DNA from: JAWKIW01 sp046331175
Lineage (GTDB): Bacteria; Actinomycetota; Acidimicrobiia; Acidimicrobiales; Acidimicrobilacustridaceae
NCBI GenBank assembly: GCA_046331175.1
Contig: JAXLRI010000003.1
Location: 248,001-312,000 of the forward strand
Reading direction: 5' to 3'
Length of the DNA stretch: 64,000 nucleotides
In this document: positions 51,948 to 60,538 of the stretch, piece after piece
How positions within the stretch are numbered: the first letter of the stretch is position 1
Layout of the letters: each line of letters begins with the position of its first letter
The notes under the pieces: model-generated
What the model saw: only the letters and a program-made list of their open reading frames with translations
Told to the model about the DNA's origin: nothing
Databases searched by the model: none
Made by a program: the position numbers and the translations under genes

Positions 51948-53771
51948 ATGGCCCACGGCTACTCCACCCGCGACCACTGGTTCGTCGATCCCGCCGGCCG
52001 GCGCACGCTGCTGCGCGGCTTCAACCTCGGCGGCTCCACCAAGGTGCCGTTCACCCCCGACGGGGCGACCCACCTCGGCGTCGACGTCGACGGCTGGCGC
52101 GACGTGAGCTTCGTCGGACGGCCGGCGCCGCTCGACGAGATCGACGAGCACCTCGACCGCATCGCCCACTGGGGCGCCAACGTCCTGCGGCTGCTCACCA
52201 CGTGGGAGGCGATCGAGCACGCCGGTCCCGGCCTCTACGACGAGGCGTACCTCGACTACCTGCGCGAGGTCGCCCGGCGGGCGGGGGAGCGGGGCCTGCT
52301 CGTGTTCCTCGACCCCCACCACGACGTGTGGAGCCGCTTCACCGGTGGCGACGGCGCCCCCTACTGGTGCTTCGAGCTGGCCGGCCTGCGGGCCGACCGC
52401 TTCGTCGCCGCCGACGCGGTCACCATCGACGCCTTCGACTGGCCGGCCGGGTACGTGCGGGTGCCGGTGGCGACCATGTGGACGCTGTTCTTCGCCGGCG
52501 ACCGGTACTGCCCCGAGCTGGCCGGTGTCGGCGAGCAGCTCCAGTCCCACTACGTCGGAGCGCTCACCGCCGCGGCCGAGCGGCTGGGCGACCTCGACAA
52601 CGTCCTCGGCTACGACACGTTCAACGAGCCCAGCTACGGCTACATCGGCCTCGACGGCGAGGCGCTGGCTCGGCCCACCCGCATGTTCGATCGGGGCGAC
52701 GACCCCCGCCAGCCGTTCTCCGCCGTCGAGCTGCTGGCGGCCGCCGACGGCGTGACCGTCCACCACGACGACGGTGGCGTGGTCAACCCCGACGGGATCT
52801 CGATCTGGGAGGACGCGTGCCCCTGGCACCGCCTCGGCGTGTGGGACCTCGATGCCGACGGCCGCCCGGTGGTGACCGCACCGGACCACTTCATGAGGTT
52901 CGACGACCGGCCGGTCGCGTCCTTCGCCGACCTCGTCGCCCCCTTCGCCCGGCGGGTGCGCGAGGCCGTGCGGGCCGTCCAGCCCGATGCCTTCGTGTTC
53001 CTCGAGGGCTCGCCCATGGACTTCTCCCAGTCGTGGGACGACCCCGACCCGCTCGTCGTCGACGCCCGCCACTGGTACGACATCACCGTGCTCGGCACCC
53101 GTCGGTGCAACCCCGACGAGTACACGAGCTGGTTCGCCCGCGAGCCGCTGCACGGGGTCGACGCCATCGCCGACCACTACACCGAGATGCTGGCCCCGGT
53201 CGTCGAGCAGAGCCACCGGCGCATGAGCGGCCGACCGCTGCTGTTCGGCGAGTACGGCATCCCCTACGAGATGAACGACGGCCACGGCTTCCGCACCGGC
53301 GACTACTCGGCCCACGAGGCGCTGCTCGAGGCCACCTACCGGGCCATGGACCGCCTCGCCATCCACGGGACCCAGTGGAACTACACGGCCGACAACACCC
53401 ACGCCCACGGCGACCAGTGGAACGACGAGGACCTGTCCGTCTACAGCGCCGACGACCGGACCGGCTCGGGCGGCCTCGACGACGGCGGTCGGGCCGTGCG
53501 CGGCTTCTGCCGACCTCGCCTGCTGCACGCCGCCGGTGAGCCGACGGCCATGGCCTTCGCTCCGGACTCGGTCACCTACGAGCTCGAGGTCACCGTCGAC
53601 GCGGGCGTCGACGCCCCCACCGAGGTGTTCGCCCCGCGCCTGTGGTTCCCGTCCGGGGTGGCGGTCGAGGTCAGCGCCGGCGAGACGGTCGTCGACGACG
53701 AGCGCCAGCGGGTGATCTGGGACCACGGCGGAGCCACCGGGGCCCAGCGCCTGGTCCTGCGCCCGGCCTGA
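51948..53771 (+). CDS. GH5-family glycosidase (endoglycoceramidase/sterylglucosidase-like)
   Basis: A 607-residue glycosidase with no signal peptide. The barrel starts FVDPAGRRTLLRGFNLGGSTK, as in GH5 enzymes acting on glycolipids. The acid/base Glu is in GYDTFNEPSYGYIG (about 228) and the nucleophile Glu in LLFGEYGIPYE (about 435). A C-terminal beta domain of about 120 residues ends the protein. The cytosolic location, the large inserts and the flavour of the motifs point to cleavage of a glucosylated lipid such as a glycosylceramide or sterylglucoside rather than cellulose. The ATG follows TAGCAA by 5 bases. Confidence 0.85.
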   Translation: MAHGYSTRDHWFVDPAGRRTLLRGFNLGGSTKVPFTPDGATHLGVDVDGWRDVSFVGRPAPLDEIDEHLDRIAHWGANVLRLLTTWEAIEHAGPGLYDEAYLDYLREVARRAGERGLLVFLDPHHDVWSRFTGGDGAPYWCFELAGLRADRFVAADAVTIDAFDWPAGYVRVPVATMWTLFFAGDRYCPELAGVGEQLQSHYVGALTAAAERLGDLDNVLGYDTFNEPSYGYIGLDGEALARPTRMFDRGDDPRQPFSAVELLAAADGVTVHHDDGGVVNPDGISIWEDACPWHRLGVWDLDADGRPVVTAPDHFMRFDDRPVASFADLVAPFARRVREAVRAVQPDAFVFLEGSPMDFSQSWDDPDPLVVDARHWYDITVLGTRRCNPDEYTSWFAREPLHGVDAIADHYTEMLAPVVEQSHRRMSGRPLLFGEYGIPYEMNDGHGFRTGDYSAHEALLEATYRAMDRLAIHGTQWNYTADNTHAHGDQWNDEDLSVYSADDRTGSGGLDDGGRAVRGFCRPRLLHAAGEPTAMAFAPDSVTYELEVTVDAGVDAPTEVFAPRLWFPSGVAVEVSAGETVVDDERQRVIWDHGGATGAQRLVLRPA

Positions 53772-53789
53772 GCCGAGCAGCCCGGCTCA
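53769..53789. terminator. Convergent terminator containing both stop codons
   Basis: TGAGCCG (53769-53775) pairs with CGGCTCA (53783-53789) around a 7-base loop. The left arm begins with the TGA of the glycosidase and the right arm ends with the stop of the GGDEF-EAL gene on the other strand. Confidence 0.55.
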
Positions 53790-55475
53790 GCGGGTGCGGG
53801 CGCCCTCGCCGGGGGCGCGCATGCCGTCGAGGACGACGATGGGTGCCTCGACGGGGTCCTTGGCGTCCTCGGTCTTGGTGGGTGGTCGCCACTCCTGCCG
53901 GTTGGCGTTGCGCTCCATCAGGTGGGCGATGACGTCGGGCGGCTGGGGGTGGCTGAAGTAGTAGCCCTGGGCGAGGTCGCAGCTCATGGCCCGCAGCACC
54001 TCGACCTGCTCCTCGGTCTCCACACCCTCGGCCACCGTCACGATGCCGAGCGCCTTGGCCATGCCGATCACGTGCTCGACGATGGTGGCGTCCTCGCGCG
54101 ACTGCAGCAGGCCGTCGACGAAGGACTTGTCGATCTTCAACAGGTCGAGGCTGAACTGGCGCAGGTACGACAGCGACGAGTAGCCGGTGCCGAAGTCGTC
54201 GAGGGCCAGGCTGATGCCGAGGGACTTGGCCGCCCGCAACGTGGACCACGCCGACGCCACGTCGTACATGAGGGCGCCCTCGGTGATCTCGAGGCAGATG
54301 CGATCGGGGTCGGCGCCGCTGGTCTCGAGGCACTCCTTCAGGTGCTCGACGAAGTTGGCCTGGGCCAGCTGGCGGGCCGACACGTTGGTCTTGATGTTCA
54401 GCGGTGGTCGGTCGGGGAACTCGTCCTGCCACCGGCGCGACTGCGCGCAGACCTCCTGGAGGATCCAGCTGCCGATCGGCACGATCAGGCCGGTGTCCTC
54501 CATCGCGGGCAGGAACTCCTCGGGCCCGATCATCCCGTGCTCGGGGTCGTCCCATCGCAGGAGGGCCTCGACCCCGACCAGCCGCTTGGTCCACAGCGAC
54601 ACGATGGGCTGGTAGTAGAGGCGGAACTCGCCGGCCGCCAGCGCTTCGCGGAGGCGCCGCTCGGCGGTGGACGGGGTGATCTGGTCGCGCATCGATCGGT
54701 CGAACAGCGCCCAGCGGCCGTTGCCCTGGGCCTTGGCCCGGTACATGGCGGCGTCGGCGTCGCGGAGGACCTCGTCGGGCCGGGTGCAGCGCTCCTCGGT
54801 GATGGCGATGCCGATGCTGGCCGAGATGCGCAGCCGGTCCTCGCCCATCTCGAAGGGGGTCTCGATGGCCTTCAGCAGGTTCTGGGCGATGCGCTCGGCG
54901 GAGGTGGCGTTGGTGACCTCGGGGCACAGGACCACGAACTCGTCCCCCCCGTAGCGCACGATGGCGTCCTTGTCGCTGAGCGTGCGGCCGAGGCGCTCGG
55001 CCACCGCGATCATCAGCTGGTCGCCGACCTCGTGGCCGTGGGTGTCGTTGACCTTCTTGAAGCCGTCGAGGTCGACGAAGAACACGGCGATGCGGCCGTT
55101 GAAGCGGCGCACCTGCCGCAGCATCTCGTCGAACCCCTCGCCGAGGAAGCGACGGTTGGGCAGACCGGTGAGGCTGTCGTGGTCGGACAGCTCCTTCAGG
55201 ACGTCGCGCGCCTTGGAGGCGTCTCGGTAGCGGCGCACCGCGTAGACGCCGGCCCCGACGGGGACCAGCACGAGCAGGGCGAGCAGCCCGTTGAGGTTCG
55301 AACCCGACAGGCCGTCGGCCCACGAGAGCAGCCGGTCGACGGCGTCGGTGGCGACGGCGAGGACGGCGACGATCGCGCAGGCGGCCACGATCCAGGCCAG
55401 GTCGCGGCCGGCCCGACCGTTCTTGCCCATCGTGTCGGCGAGCAGGCGGGCCTGCTCCTGTTCCCTGTCGACCAT
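53787..55475 (-). CDS. GGDEF-EAL protein with N-terminal membrane anchor
   Basis: A 562-residue cyclic-di-GMP enzyme. Two hydrophobic helices (about 29-45 and 62-82) anchor it; no separate sensor domain is seen between them. The diguanylate cyclase domain has RYGGDEFVVLCPE with an intact active site (about 180). The EAL domain shows VEALLRWDDP, the DDFGTGYSSL metal loop and EGVETEEQ, so the phosphodiesterase residues are also intact. The frame runs on to 56168, but AGGGGA precedes the ATG at 55475. A sigma-28-like promoter lies about 55 bases upstream. Confidence 0.93.
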   Translation of the reverse strand: MVDREQEQARLLADTMGKNGRAGRDLAWIVAACAIVAVLAVATDAVDRLLSWADGLSGSNLNGLLALLVLVPVGAGVYAVRRYRDASKARDVLKELSDHDSLTGLPNRRFLGEGFDEMLRQVRRFNGRIAVFFVDLDGFKKVNDTHGHEVGDQLMIAVAERLGRTLSDKDAIVRYGGDEFVVLCPEVTNATSAERIAQNLLKAIETPFEMGEDRLRISASIGIAITEERCTRPDEVLRDADAAMYRAKAQGNGRWALFDRSMRDQITPSTAERRLREALAAGEFRLYYQPIVSLWTKRLVGVEALLRWDDPEHGMIGPEEFLPAMEDTGLIVPIGSWILQEVCAQSRRWQDEFPDRPPLNIKTNVSARQLAQANFVEHLKECLETSGADPDRICLEITEGALMYDVASAWSTLRAAKSLGISLALDDFGTGYSSLSYLRQFSLDLLKIDKSFVDGLLQSREDATIVEHVIGMAKALGIVTVAEGVETEEQVEVLRAMSCDLAQGYYFSHPQPPDVIAHLMERNANRQEWRPPTKTEDAKDPVEAPIVVLDGMRAPGEGARTR

Positions 55476-55508
55476 CGTTCCCCTGATGCCCGTCCGCGCT
55501 CGCTGCGG

Positions 55509-55522
55509 GGACGGTGCCGTCC
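55509..55522. repeat. Inverted repeat in the GGDEF-EAL leader
   Basis: GGACGG-TG-CCGTCC, near the expected transcription start. Possible operator. Confidence 0.35.
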
Positions 55523-55528
55523 GTGATC

Positions 55529-55555
55529 CCATCGGCCTGAGAACGCCGTTCTTGA
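55529..55555 (-). promoter_or_regulatory. Sigma-28 (FliA/WhiG)-like promoter
   Basis: Minus strand TCAA (55555-55552), a 15-base spacer and GCCGATGG (55536-55529). The family consensus is TAAA-N15-GCCGATAA, so 9 of 12 defined bases match with exact spacing. A 13-base palindrome AGAACG-C-CGTTCT (55540-55552) lies within it. Confidence 0.5.
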
Positions 55556-55633
55556 TGGACGGGTGGGCCATTTTGGCTGCTGGCGGCGGGTGTCGCCGGG
55601 GGTCGGGGGGGCGGCGTGGCCCCGCCACCACGC

Positions 55634-56296
55634 TCAGCGGTCGCCGGGCCCGAGGGGCGGCCGGCGCAGGCGGTCGCCGGGCTCCTCGGGCAGGTCGAGG
55701 CGGCCCTGCACGGCCACGCCCCGGGCTGCCACCAGCTCGAGCACCACGGCCTCCACCTCGTCCCACCCCTGCACCCGGGGCCCGGGCACGTCGCGGTTGT
55801 AGGGCTGGTCGAACACGATGGCGGTGGCGCCGGCCGCTCGCAGCTCGACGATGTTGTGGGGGGCGTCGTCGAGGTAGGCGTCGGCCTCGACGTGGGGCTT
55901 GTGGCCGAGGAAGCACAGGTCGCGGTAGGGGATGGCGTTGCCGTCGAGCCACGCCACGGTGTCGGCCACCGCGGTGGCGTGGCCCCAGCTGGCGTAGAGG
56001 CGGTGGGTGATGAGGCGGATCCACACGCCCGCGTCCGACAGCCGCCAGAGCACCTCGGCGGCGCCGGGCACCACGGGCATGTCGGCGAACATGCGCCGCT
56101 CGAGCACCCCGATGCGGTGGAGCCGCAGGAACTCCTCGGGCCCGATGCCCCACTCGGCGAAGTCCCACGACGTCTGGGGGCCGAGGGTCGCCGGGTCGAC
56201 GCCCAGCTCGGCGGCGACGACCCGCCGGAACGCCTCGGTGTGGTCGCCGCAGACGCCGTCGAGGTCGACGCCGAGGACGAAGGACGGCTCGGCCAT
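55634..56296 (-). CDS. HAD-superfamily 5'(3')-deoxyribonucleotidase-like protein
   Basis: A 220-residue phosphatase of the HAD fold. The nucleophile motif is LGVDLDGVCGDHTEAF (about 8-23), motif II is in LITHRLYAS and the acidic motif IV in DAYLDDAPHNI (about 160). The arrangement and the size match the cytosolic 5'-nucleotidase type C group, which dephosphorylates nucleoside monophosphates. The C-terminal 20 residues are Arg/Pro-rich and poorly conserved in character. It lies between the GGDEF-EAL gene and an alpha/beta hydrolase on the same strand. Confidence 0.82.
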   Translation of the reverse strand: MAEPSFVLGVDLDGVCGDHTEAFRRVVAAELGVDPATLGPQTSWDFAEWGIGPEEFLRLHRIGVLERRMFADMPVVPGAAEVLWRLSDAGVWIRLITHRLYASWGHATAVADTVAWLDGNAIPYRDLCFLGHKPHVEADAYLDDAPHNIVELRAAGATAIVFDQPYNRDVPGPRVQGWDEVEAVVLELVAARGVAVQGRLDLPEEPGDRLRRPPLGPGDR

Positions 56297-56357
56297 CAGC
56301 CGGCGGCCGGGGACCGGTGCGGGGCCGGCCGGTGGCGCTGGTGGGTGCGGCCGGGGC

Positions 56358-57038
56358 TCACGCCCCGGCGCCCAGGAAGTCGAGCGTGGCGTCGAGCACG
56401 CGGAAGTCCTTCGGCGTGGCGAAGTGGTCGAGCCGGGGCACCACCACGAGGGTGGCGTCGGGGAGGGCCTCGGCGAGCGGTTCACCGGGGCCGGCGAAGT
56501 CGTCGGCCCCGATGACCACCAGGACCGGGCAGGTGATGCGGCCCAGCTGCTCGGGGGTGAGCGCCGCCTGGCCGGGCCGGCGCAGGAAGGCCGCCAGCGC
56601 CGCCGGGTCGCCGCCCTCGGCGGCCAGCTGCTGGAAGTAGCGGGCCAGCGGGTGGTCGGCCACCCCGTCGGCCTCGAGGGCGGTGGCCAAGGCGTCGCTG
56701 TCGTCGTGGCGCAGCACGTTGGCCCCCGCTCCGGTGACCACCAGGCGCCCGAACCGCTCGGGTTCGGCGGCGGCCAGCTCGAGCAGCACCCGGGACCCCT
56801 GGGAGAAGCCGACGGCGTCGACCACCGTCGGCGGCGCGGGCAGGAGCCGGCCGACCTGGCCGGCCAGGTCGGCGTAGGCCTCGGGGTCGTGGGGTTGGGG
56901 CGGCGGACCGTGGCCGGGCAGGTCGGGGGCGATCACCTCGCGGCCGCTGTCGCGCAGCAGGTCGATCCAGCCGTTGTCGCCCCAGGTGCGCCGGGCCGAG
57001 GTGGCGAAGCCGTGCAGGAGGACCACCGGTGCATCCAC
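56358..57038 (-). CDS. Alpha/beta hydrolase
   Basis: A 226-residue hydrolase. The oxyanion motif is VVLLHGFATSARRTWGDN, the nucleophile elbow VGFSQGSRVLLE carries the catalytic Ser (about 90), the acid is in VVIGADDFAGPG and the His in VPRLDHFATPKDF. The GTG at 57038 is preferred to 57062 because TAGCCT stands 8 bases upstream and the protein then starts directly before the first strand. It is divergent from arfB, with the two -10 boxes only 11 bases apart. Substrate unknown. Confidence 0.88.
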   Translation of the reverse strand: MDAPVVLLHGFATSARRTWGDNGWIDLLRDSGREVIAPDLPGHGPPPQPHDPEAYADLAGQVGRLLPAPPTVVDAVGFSQGSRVLLELAAAEPERFGRLVVTGAGANVLRHDDSDALATALEADGVADHPLARYFQQLAAEGGDPAALAAFLRRPGQAALTPEQLGRITCPVLVVIGADDFAGPGEPLAEALPDATLVVVPRLDHFATPKDFRVLDATLDFLGAGA

Positions 57039-57046
57039 GGCGGGCG

Positions 57047-57052
57047 AGGCTA
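57047..57052 (-). promoter_or_regulatory. -10 box for leaderless alpha/beta hydrolase transcript
   Basis: TAGCCT on the minus strand, 8 bases before the GTG at 57038. Confidence 0.5.
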
Positions 57053-57063
57053 CCGGTCGCACC

Positions 57064-57069
57064 TATCCT
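57064..57069 (+). promoter_or_regulatory. -10 box for leaderless arfB transcript
   Basis: TATCCT followed by 8 bases and the ATG at 57078. It is divergent from the hydrolase box at 57047-57052, so the two promoters must compete for space. Confidence 0.5.
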
Positions 57070-57077
57070 GCCGGGCG

Positions 57078-57515
57078 ATGGCGCACCCGACCGACGACCT
57101 TCCGAGCGACGACCTGGTGGTCGACGGCGGCTGTCGCATCCCGCTGCGCGAGCTCGCCTGGCGGTTCGGGCCGAGCGGCGGCCCCGGCGGCCAGCACGCC
57201 AACCGGGCCCACACCCGCGCCGAGGTCCGCTTCGACGTCGAGCAGTCCCCGTCGCTCACCGAGCGGCAGCGGGCCCGCCTGCTCGACCGCCTCGGACCGG
57301 TGGTGCGGGTGGTGGCCGACGAGGAGCGGTCCCAGCAGCGCAACCGCGAGCTGGCCCTGCGGCGGCTGCGGGTGCGCCTGGCCGGGGCCCTCCACGAGGC
57401 CCCGAAGCGCCGGTCGACCCGCCCCAGCCGCTCGTCGGTGCAGCGGCGACTCGACGCCAAGCGCCGGCGCAGCGCCACCAAGCGCGACCGCGGCTGGCGC
57501 CCCGGCTCGGACTAG
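57078..57515 (+). CDS. arfB: Alternative ribosome-rescue factor ArfB (YaeJ/ICT1-like)
   Basis: A 145-residue peptidyl-tRNA hydrolase that frees ribosomes stalled at mRNA ends. The catalytic GGQ is at residues 37-39 in SGGPGGQHANRAHTRAE. The C-terminal tail is highly basic (RRLDAKRRRSATKRDRGW), as needed to enter the empty mRNA channel. No codon-recognition domain is present, which separates it from release factors 1 and 2. Confidence 0.94.
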   Translation: MAHPTDDLPSDDLVVDGGCRIPLRELAWRFGPSGGPGGQHANRAHTRAEVRFDVEQSPSLTERQRARLLDRLGPVVRVVADEERSQQRNRELALRRLRVRLAGALHEAPKRRSTRPSRSSVQRRLDAKRRRSATKRDRGWRPGSD

Positions 57516-57536
57516 CCCGGGGCGCTCGCCCCCGGG
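57516..57536 (+). terminator. Terminator after arfB
   Basis: CCCGGGG (57516-57522) pairs with CCCCGGG (57530-57536) around a 7-base loop, directly after the stop. Confidence 0.55.
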
Positions 57537-57630
57537 TTCGGACGTCCGATCGCCGCGTGCCGGGCGGCAGGGGTGCCGGGCGACGATGGCCGTGACGGTG
57601 AGCGGCGGTGGGCGGCGCGGCGCGGTGCGG

Positions 57631-59697
57631 TCAGGCCTGGCCGCTGGCGATGGCCCGCAGCTGGGGGGCCAGCCACTCGGCGGCCTTCTGGGCGCCGGGG
57701 TCCTCGAAGTGCAGACCGTCGGGGCGCATCTTCACCCCGTCGATGGTGTCGCGGCAGCCCTCACCCGGCGGGCACAGCCAGGCCCCGAAGTCGACGATGT
57801 GGACCTTGCCCGGGTTGGCGGCGGCCACCCGGCGCAGGACCTCGTTGAAGTGGTCGGTGCGGGAGTGGTCGTTCTGGGTCCACTCCTCGGGGCTCACGCC
57901 GTCGTTGCGCTCGAAGTGGGGCGTGGTGAGCAGGACGACCGGCTTGCCGGTGGAGCCCAGCACGTCGACCGCCTTCTGCAGGGTGGGCTCGAGGATGGCG
58001 TCGTACTCGGGGGAGCCGAAGGTGACCCACTGCCCGTCGATCTTGCGGTCGTAGATCTCCCAGGCCCCCACCTGGAGCACGGTGAGGTCGGGCTGCCAGT
58101 CGTCGATCTGGGCCTTCCACTCGGTCGGCCAGCTGGCGCAGGTGTCGCTGGCGGGGAGCTCCTTGTCCTTCTCGCGGCGCGGGGCCGAGACCAGCTCGCA
58201 GAAGATGACGGCCTGGTTCCACACCGCCAGGCCGTTGCGGGCCGACACGTCGTTGTCGCCGTTCTGGTCGCCGCCGGCCTTGAACCCCGGGCCGAGCGTG
58301 AGGGCGACGGAGTCGCCGAACAGGATCACCTTGGCGGTGTCGGCGGTGGTGCCGGCCTGCTGGTTGGTGCCGACGCTCGGCGGAGGTCGGAGGCTGGCGT
58401 TGCGCTCCTCGGTGAAGGCGAGGGTGGCTCGGGCGTCCTTGGTGGTGAAGATGACCAGGCCCAGCAGCAGCATGGCCAGGCCGGCCGGCAGCCAGAGGGG
58501 GTGCACCCGGAAGGCTCGGATCTTCTCGATGGCGTGGCCGTAGCGGATGGGGCGCTCGACGAAGAAGTACGAGGCGGTGGCCACCGCCAGGGTGACGGCC
58601 AGGCGGAGCACGAGCAGCCGCATGCCGGTGAGGCCCGTGCGCTCGGGGTTGAGCAGGACGTACAGCGGCCAGTGGTACAGGTACACGCCGTAGGAGATGA
58701 GGCCGAGCCAGCGCAGGGGGGTCCAGGCCAGGACGGCCCGCACGGGGTTGGGCTCGTCGCCGGTCTGGGTGATGCAGAAGATGATGAGGCCGACGCCGAG
58801 GGCGAGGAACAGGAAGCCCCCCGTGTAGAGCCAGTCGGCGGTGTCGGGGGTGCGGGTCCAGAACCAGCCGAGCACGACGGCGACGGCGACGGCCGAGGCG
58901 TTCAGGGCGAGGCGGCCGGAGCGGGTGGCCACCTTGAGCCCGCACGCCACCGCAGCGGCGAGGGCGGCGCCCACCAGCAGGGACTGCGCCCGCGTGTCGG
59001 TGCCGTAGTACACGCGGGACGGGTCCTTGCCCGGGGTGAACAGCAGGGCCATCCACACCATGGACGCGACGCACAGGCCCACCGACAGCCACAGCACGGC
59101 CCGGGGGCTGCGCTTCCACCGCATCACCAGGAACACGATGGGCGGCCAGATCAGGTACCACTGCTCCTCGATGGCGAGCGACCACGTGTGCTGCAGCGGC
59201 GACTTGAACGCGAACATCGCGAAGTAGCTGGAGTCGGACAGCACGAAGTGCCAGTTGGCGGCGTAGAACATCGACCAGATCGAGTCGCCGCGGATCTGGT
59301 CGAGGACGTCGGGCGTGGCGACGAACTGCGAGAAGAGGGCGATCCCGAACAGCGTGATGAACAGCGCCGGGAGGAGCCGCTTGGCGCGGTGGGCCCAGAA
59401 GCGGCCGAACGAGAGCGTGCCGGTGGCGTCGATCTCGCGCAGCAGCAGGCTGGTGATGAGGAAGCCCGACAGGACGAAGAAGGCGTCGACGCCGAGGAAG
59501 CCGCCGAGCGCGAGCTGGTGGCCGAAGAGGCCGAACTCGGCGTGGTACAGCACCACGGCGAGCACGGCGGCGCCGCGGAGCCCGTCGAGGGCCGGGACGT
59601 ACGGGATGCGCCGCGCCGACGGCGGCGGATCATCCGGGCGCGGGGGCTCGGCCTCGAAGACGAACAGGTCGTCTCGCCGCTCGTCGGTGACGGTCAA
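57631..59697 (-). CDS. OafA-type acyltransferase with C-terminal SGNH domain, second copy
   Basis: A 688-residue paralogue of the gene at 35125-37101. The membrane part starts IPYVPALDGLRGAAVLAVVL, with FFVLSGFLITSLLL and about ten helices. The external domain has the Ser motif LFGDSVALTLGPG and the Asp-His motif RPDGLHFED. Translation begins at a TTG that overlaps the glycosyltransferase stop (TTGA), so it is coupled to that gene. The longer frame to 60537 is antisense-type shadow. It probably acylates the glycan built by the adjacent glycosyltransferases. Confidence 0.92.
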   Translation of the reverse strand: MTVTDERRDDLFVFEAEPPRPDDPPPSARRIPYVPALDGLRGAAVLAVVLYHAEFGLFGHQLALGGFLGVDAFFVLSGFLITSLLLREIDATGTLSFGRFWAHRAKRLLPALFITLFGIALFSQFVATPDVLDQIRGDSIWSMFYAANWHFVLSDSSYFAMFAFKSPLQHTWSLAIEEQWYLIWPPIVFLVMRWKRSPRAVLWLSVGLCVASMVWMALLFTPGKDPSRVYYGTDTRAQSLLVGAALAAAVACGLKVATRSGRLALNASAVAVAVVLGWFWTRTPDTADWLYTGGFLFLALGVGLIIFCITQTGDEPNPVRAVLAWTPLRWLGLISYGVYLYHWPLYVLLNPERTGLTGMRLLVLRLAVTLAVATASYFFVERPIRYGHAIEKIRAFRVHPLWLPAGLAMLLLGLVIFTTKDARATLAFTEERNASLRPPPSVGTNQQAGTTADTAKVILFGDSVALTLGPGFKAGGDQNGDNDVSARNGLAVWNQAVIFCELVSAPRREKDKELPASDTCASWPTEWKAQIDDWQPDLTVLQVGAWEIYDRKIDGQWVTFGSPEYDAILEPTLQKAVDVLGSTGKPVVLLTTPHFERNDGVSPEEWTQNDHSRTDHFNEVLRRVAAANPGKVHIVDFGAWLCPPGEGCRDTIDGVKMRPDGLHFEDPGAQKAAEWLAPQLRAIASGQA

Positions 59698-60446
59698 GCG
59701 CGGGTCCTGTTCCTCCGGCCCGTGAGGCGCTCGCCGACCGGCGAGTAGCGGACGATGCAGTAGAAGGCCCGCAACCCGTCCTTCCAGCCGATCTTCTTGC
59801 CCTCGTCGTAGGTGCGGCCGCTGTAGGAGATGCCGACCTCGTAGACGCGCCAGCGCCCGGCGGCGATCTTGGCGGTCATCTCGGGCTCGATGCCGAAGCG
59901 GTCCTCCTCGAGGGTGAACGAGTCGAGCACCTCGCGGCGGAAGACCTTGTAGCAGGTCTCCATGTCGGTGAGGTTCAGGTCGGTGAACATGTTGGACACG
60001 ACGGTCAGCAGGCGGTTGCCGAGCGAGTGCCAGAAGTACAGGACCCGGTGGGGGCGGCCGCTGAGGAAGCGCGAGCCGTACACGACGTCGGCCTTGTCGG
60101 CGAGGAGGGGGGCGACGAGGTCGGAGTACTCGGCGGGGTCGTACTCGAGGTCGGCGTCCTGCACGATGACGAAGGCGGCGGTGGCCTCGGCGAAGCCGCG
60201 GCGGATGGCGGCGCCCTTGCCCTGGTTGAACGGCTGCAGGAAGACGCGGACGCGCGCGTCGTCGATCTTCTCGAGCGCCTCGCGGGTGCCGTCGGTGGAG
60301 CCGTCGTCGACCACCACCACCTCGGCGGTGTACGGCGAGGCGAGCACGGCCTCGATGACCTGCTCGATGGTGGCCATCTCGTTGTAGGCGGGCATCACCA
60401 CCGACAGGCACGGGGCCGCTTCGGGGGTGACGGTGGGGTCCGGCAC
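59694..60446 (-). CDS. DPM1-like family 2 glycosyltransferase
   Basis: A 250-residue enzyme that probably moves a sugar from a nucleotide donor to a polyprenyl phosphate. Motifs are LSVVMPAYNEMATIEQVIEA, VVVDDGSTDGT, NQGKGAAIRRGF, the metal-binding QDADLEYDP and YGSRFLSGRP. There are no C-terminal membrane helices. The GTG at 60446 has AGGAG 5 bases upstream. It lies between an AftD-like gene and an acyltransferase on the same strand and supplies a likely lipid-linked donor for the former. Confidence 0.92.
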   Translation of the reverse strand: MPDPTVTPEAAPCLSVVMPAYNEMATIEQVIEAVLASPYTAEVVVVDDGSTDGTREALEKIDDARVRVFLQPFNQGKGAAIRRGFAEATAAFVIVQDADLEYDPAEYSDLVAPLLADKADVVYGSRFLSGRPHRVLYFWHSLGNRLLTVVSNMFTDLNLTDMETCYKVFRREVLDSFTLEEDRFGIEPEMTAKIAAGRWRVYEVGISYSGRTYDEGKKIGWKDGLRAFYCIVRYSPVGERLTGRRNRTRA

Positions 60447-60490
60447 GGGTGCTCCTGGAGGGACGCTCGACGACGGCCGCGGAGCGGGGT

Positions 60491-60514
60491 GATGGCACCA
60501 CGAATGGTGGCCAT
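60491..60514 (-). terminator. Bulged hairpin between the AftD-like and DPM1-like genes
   Basis: GATGGC-ACC pairs with GGTGGCCATC apart from one bulged base. It could be a weak terminator or an mRNA processing site between the two genes. Confidence 0.35.
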
Positions 60515-60538
60515 CCCGGCCGTCCGGGCCCCGACATG

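Noticed and set aside
59698..60537. Upstream extension of the second acyltransferase frame
   Set aside because: It overlaps the DPM1-like gene in another frame and is Arg/Pro-rich; the TTG at 59697 overlaps the preceding stop and begins a normal acyltransferase N terminus.
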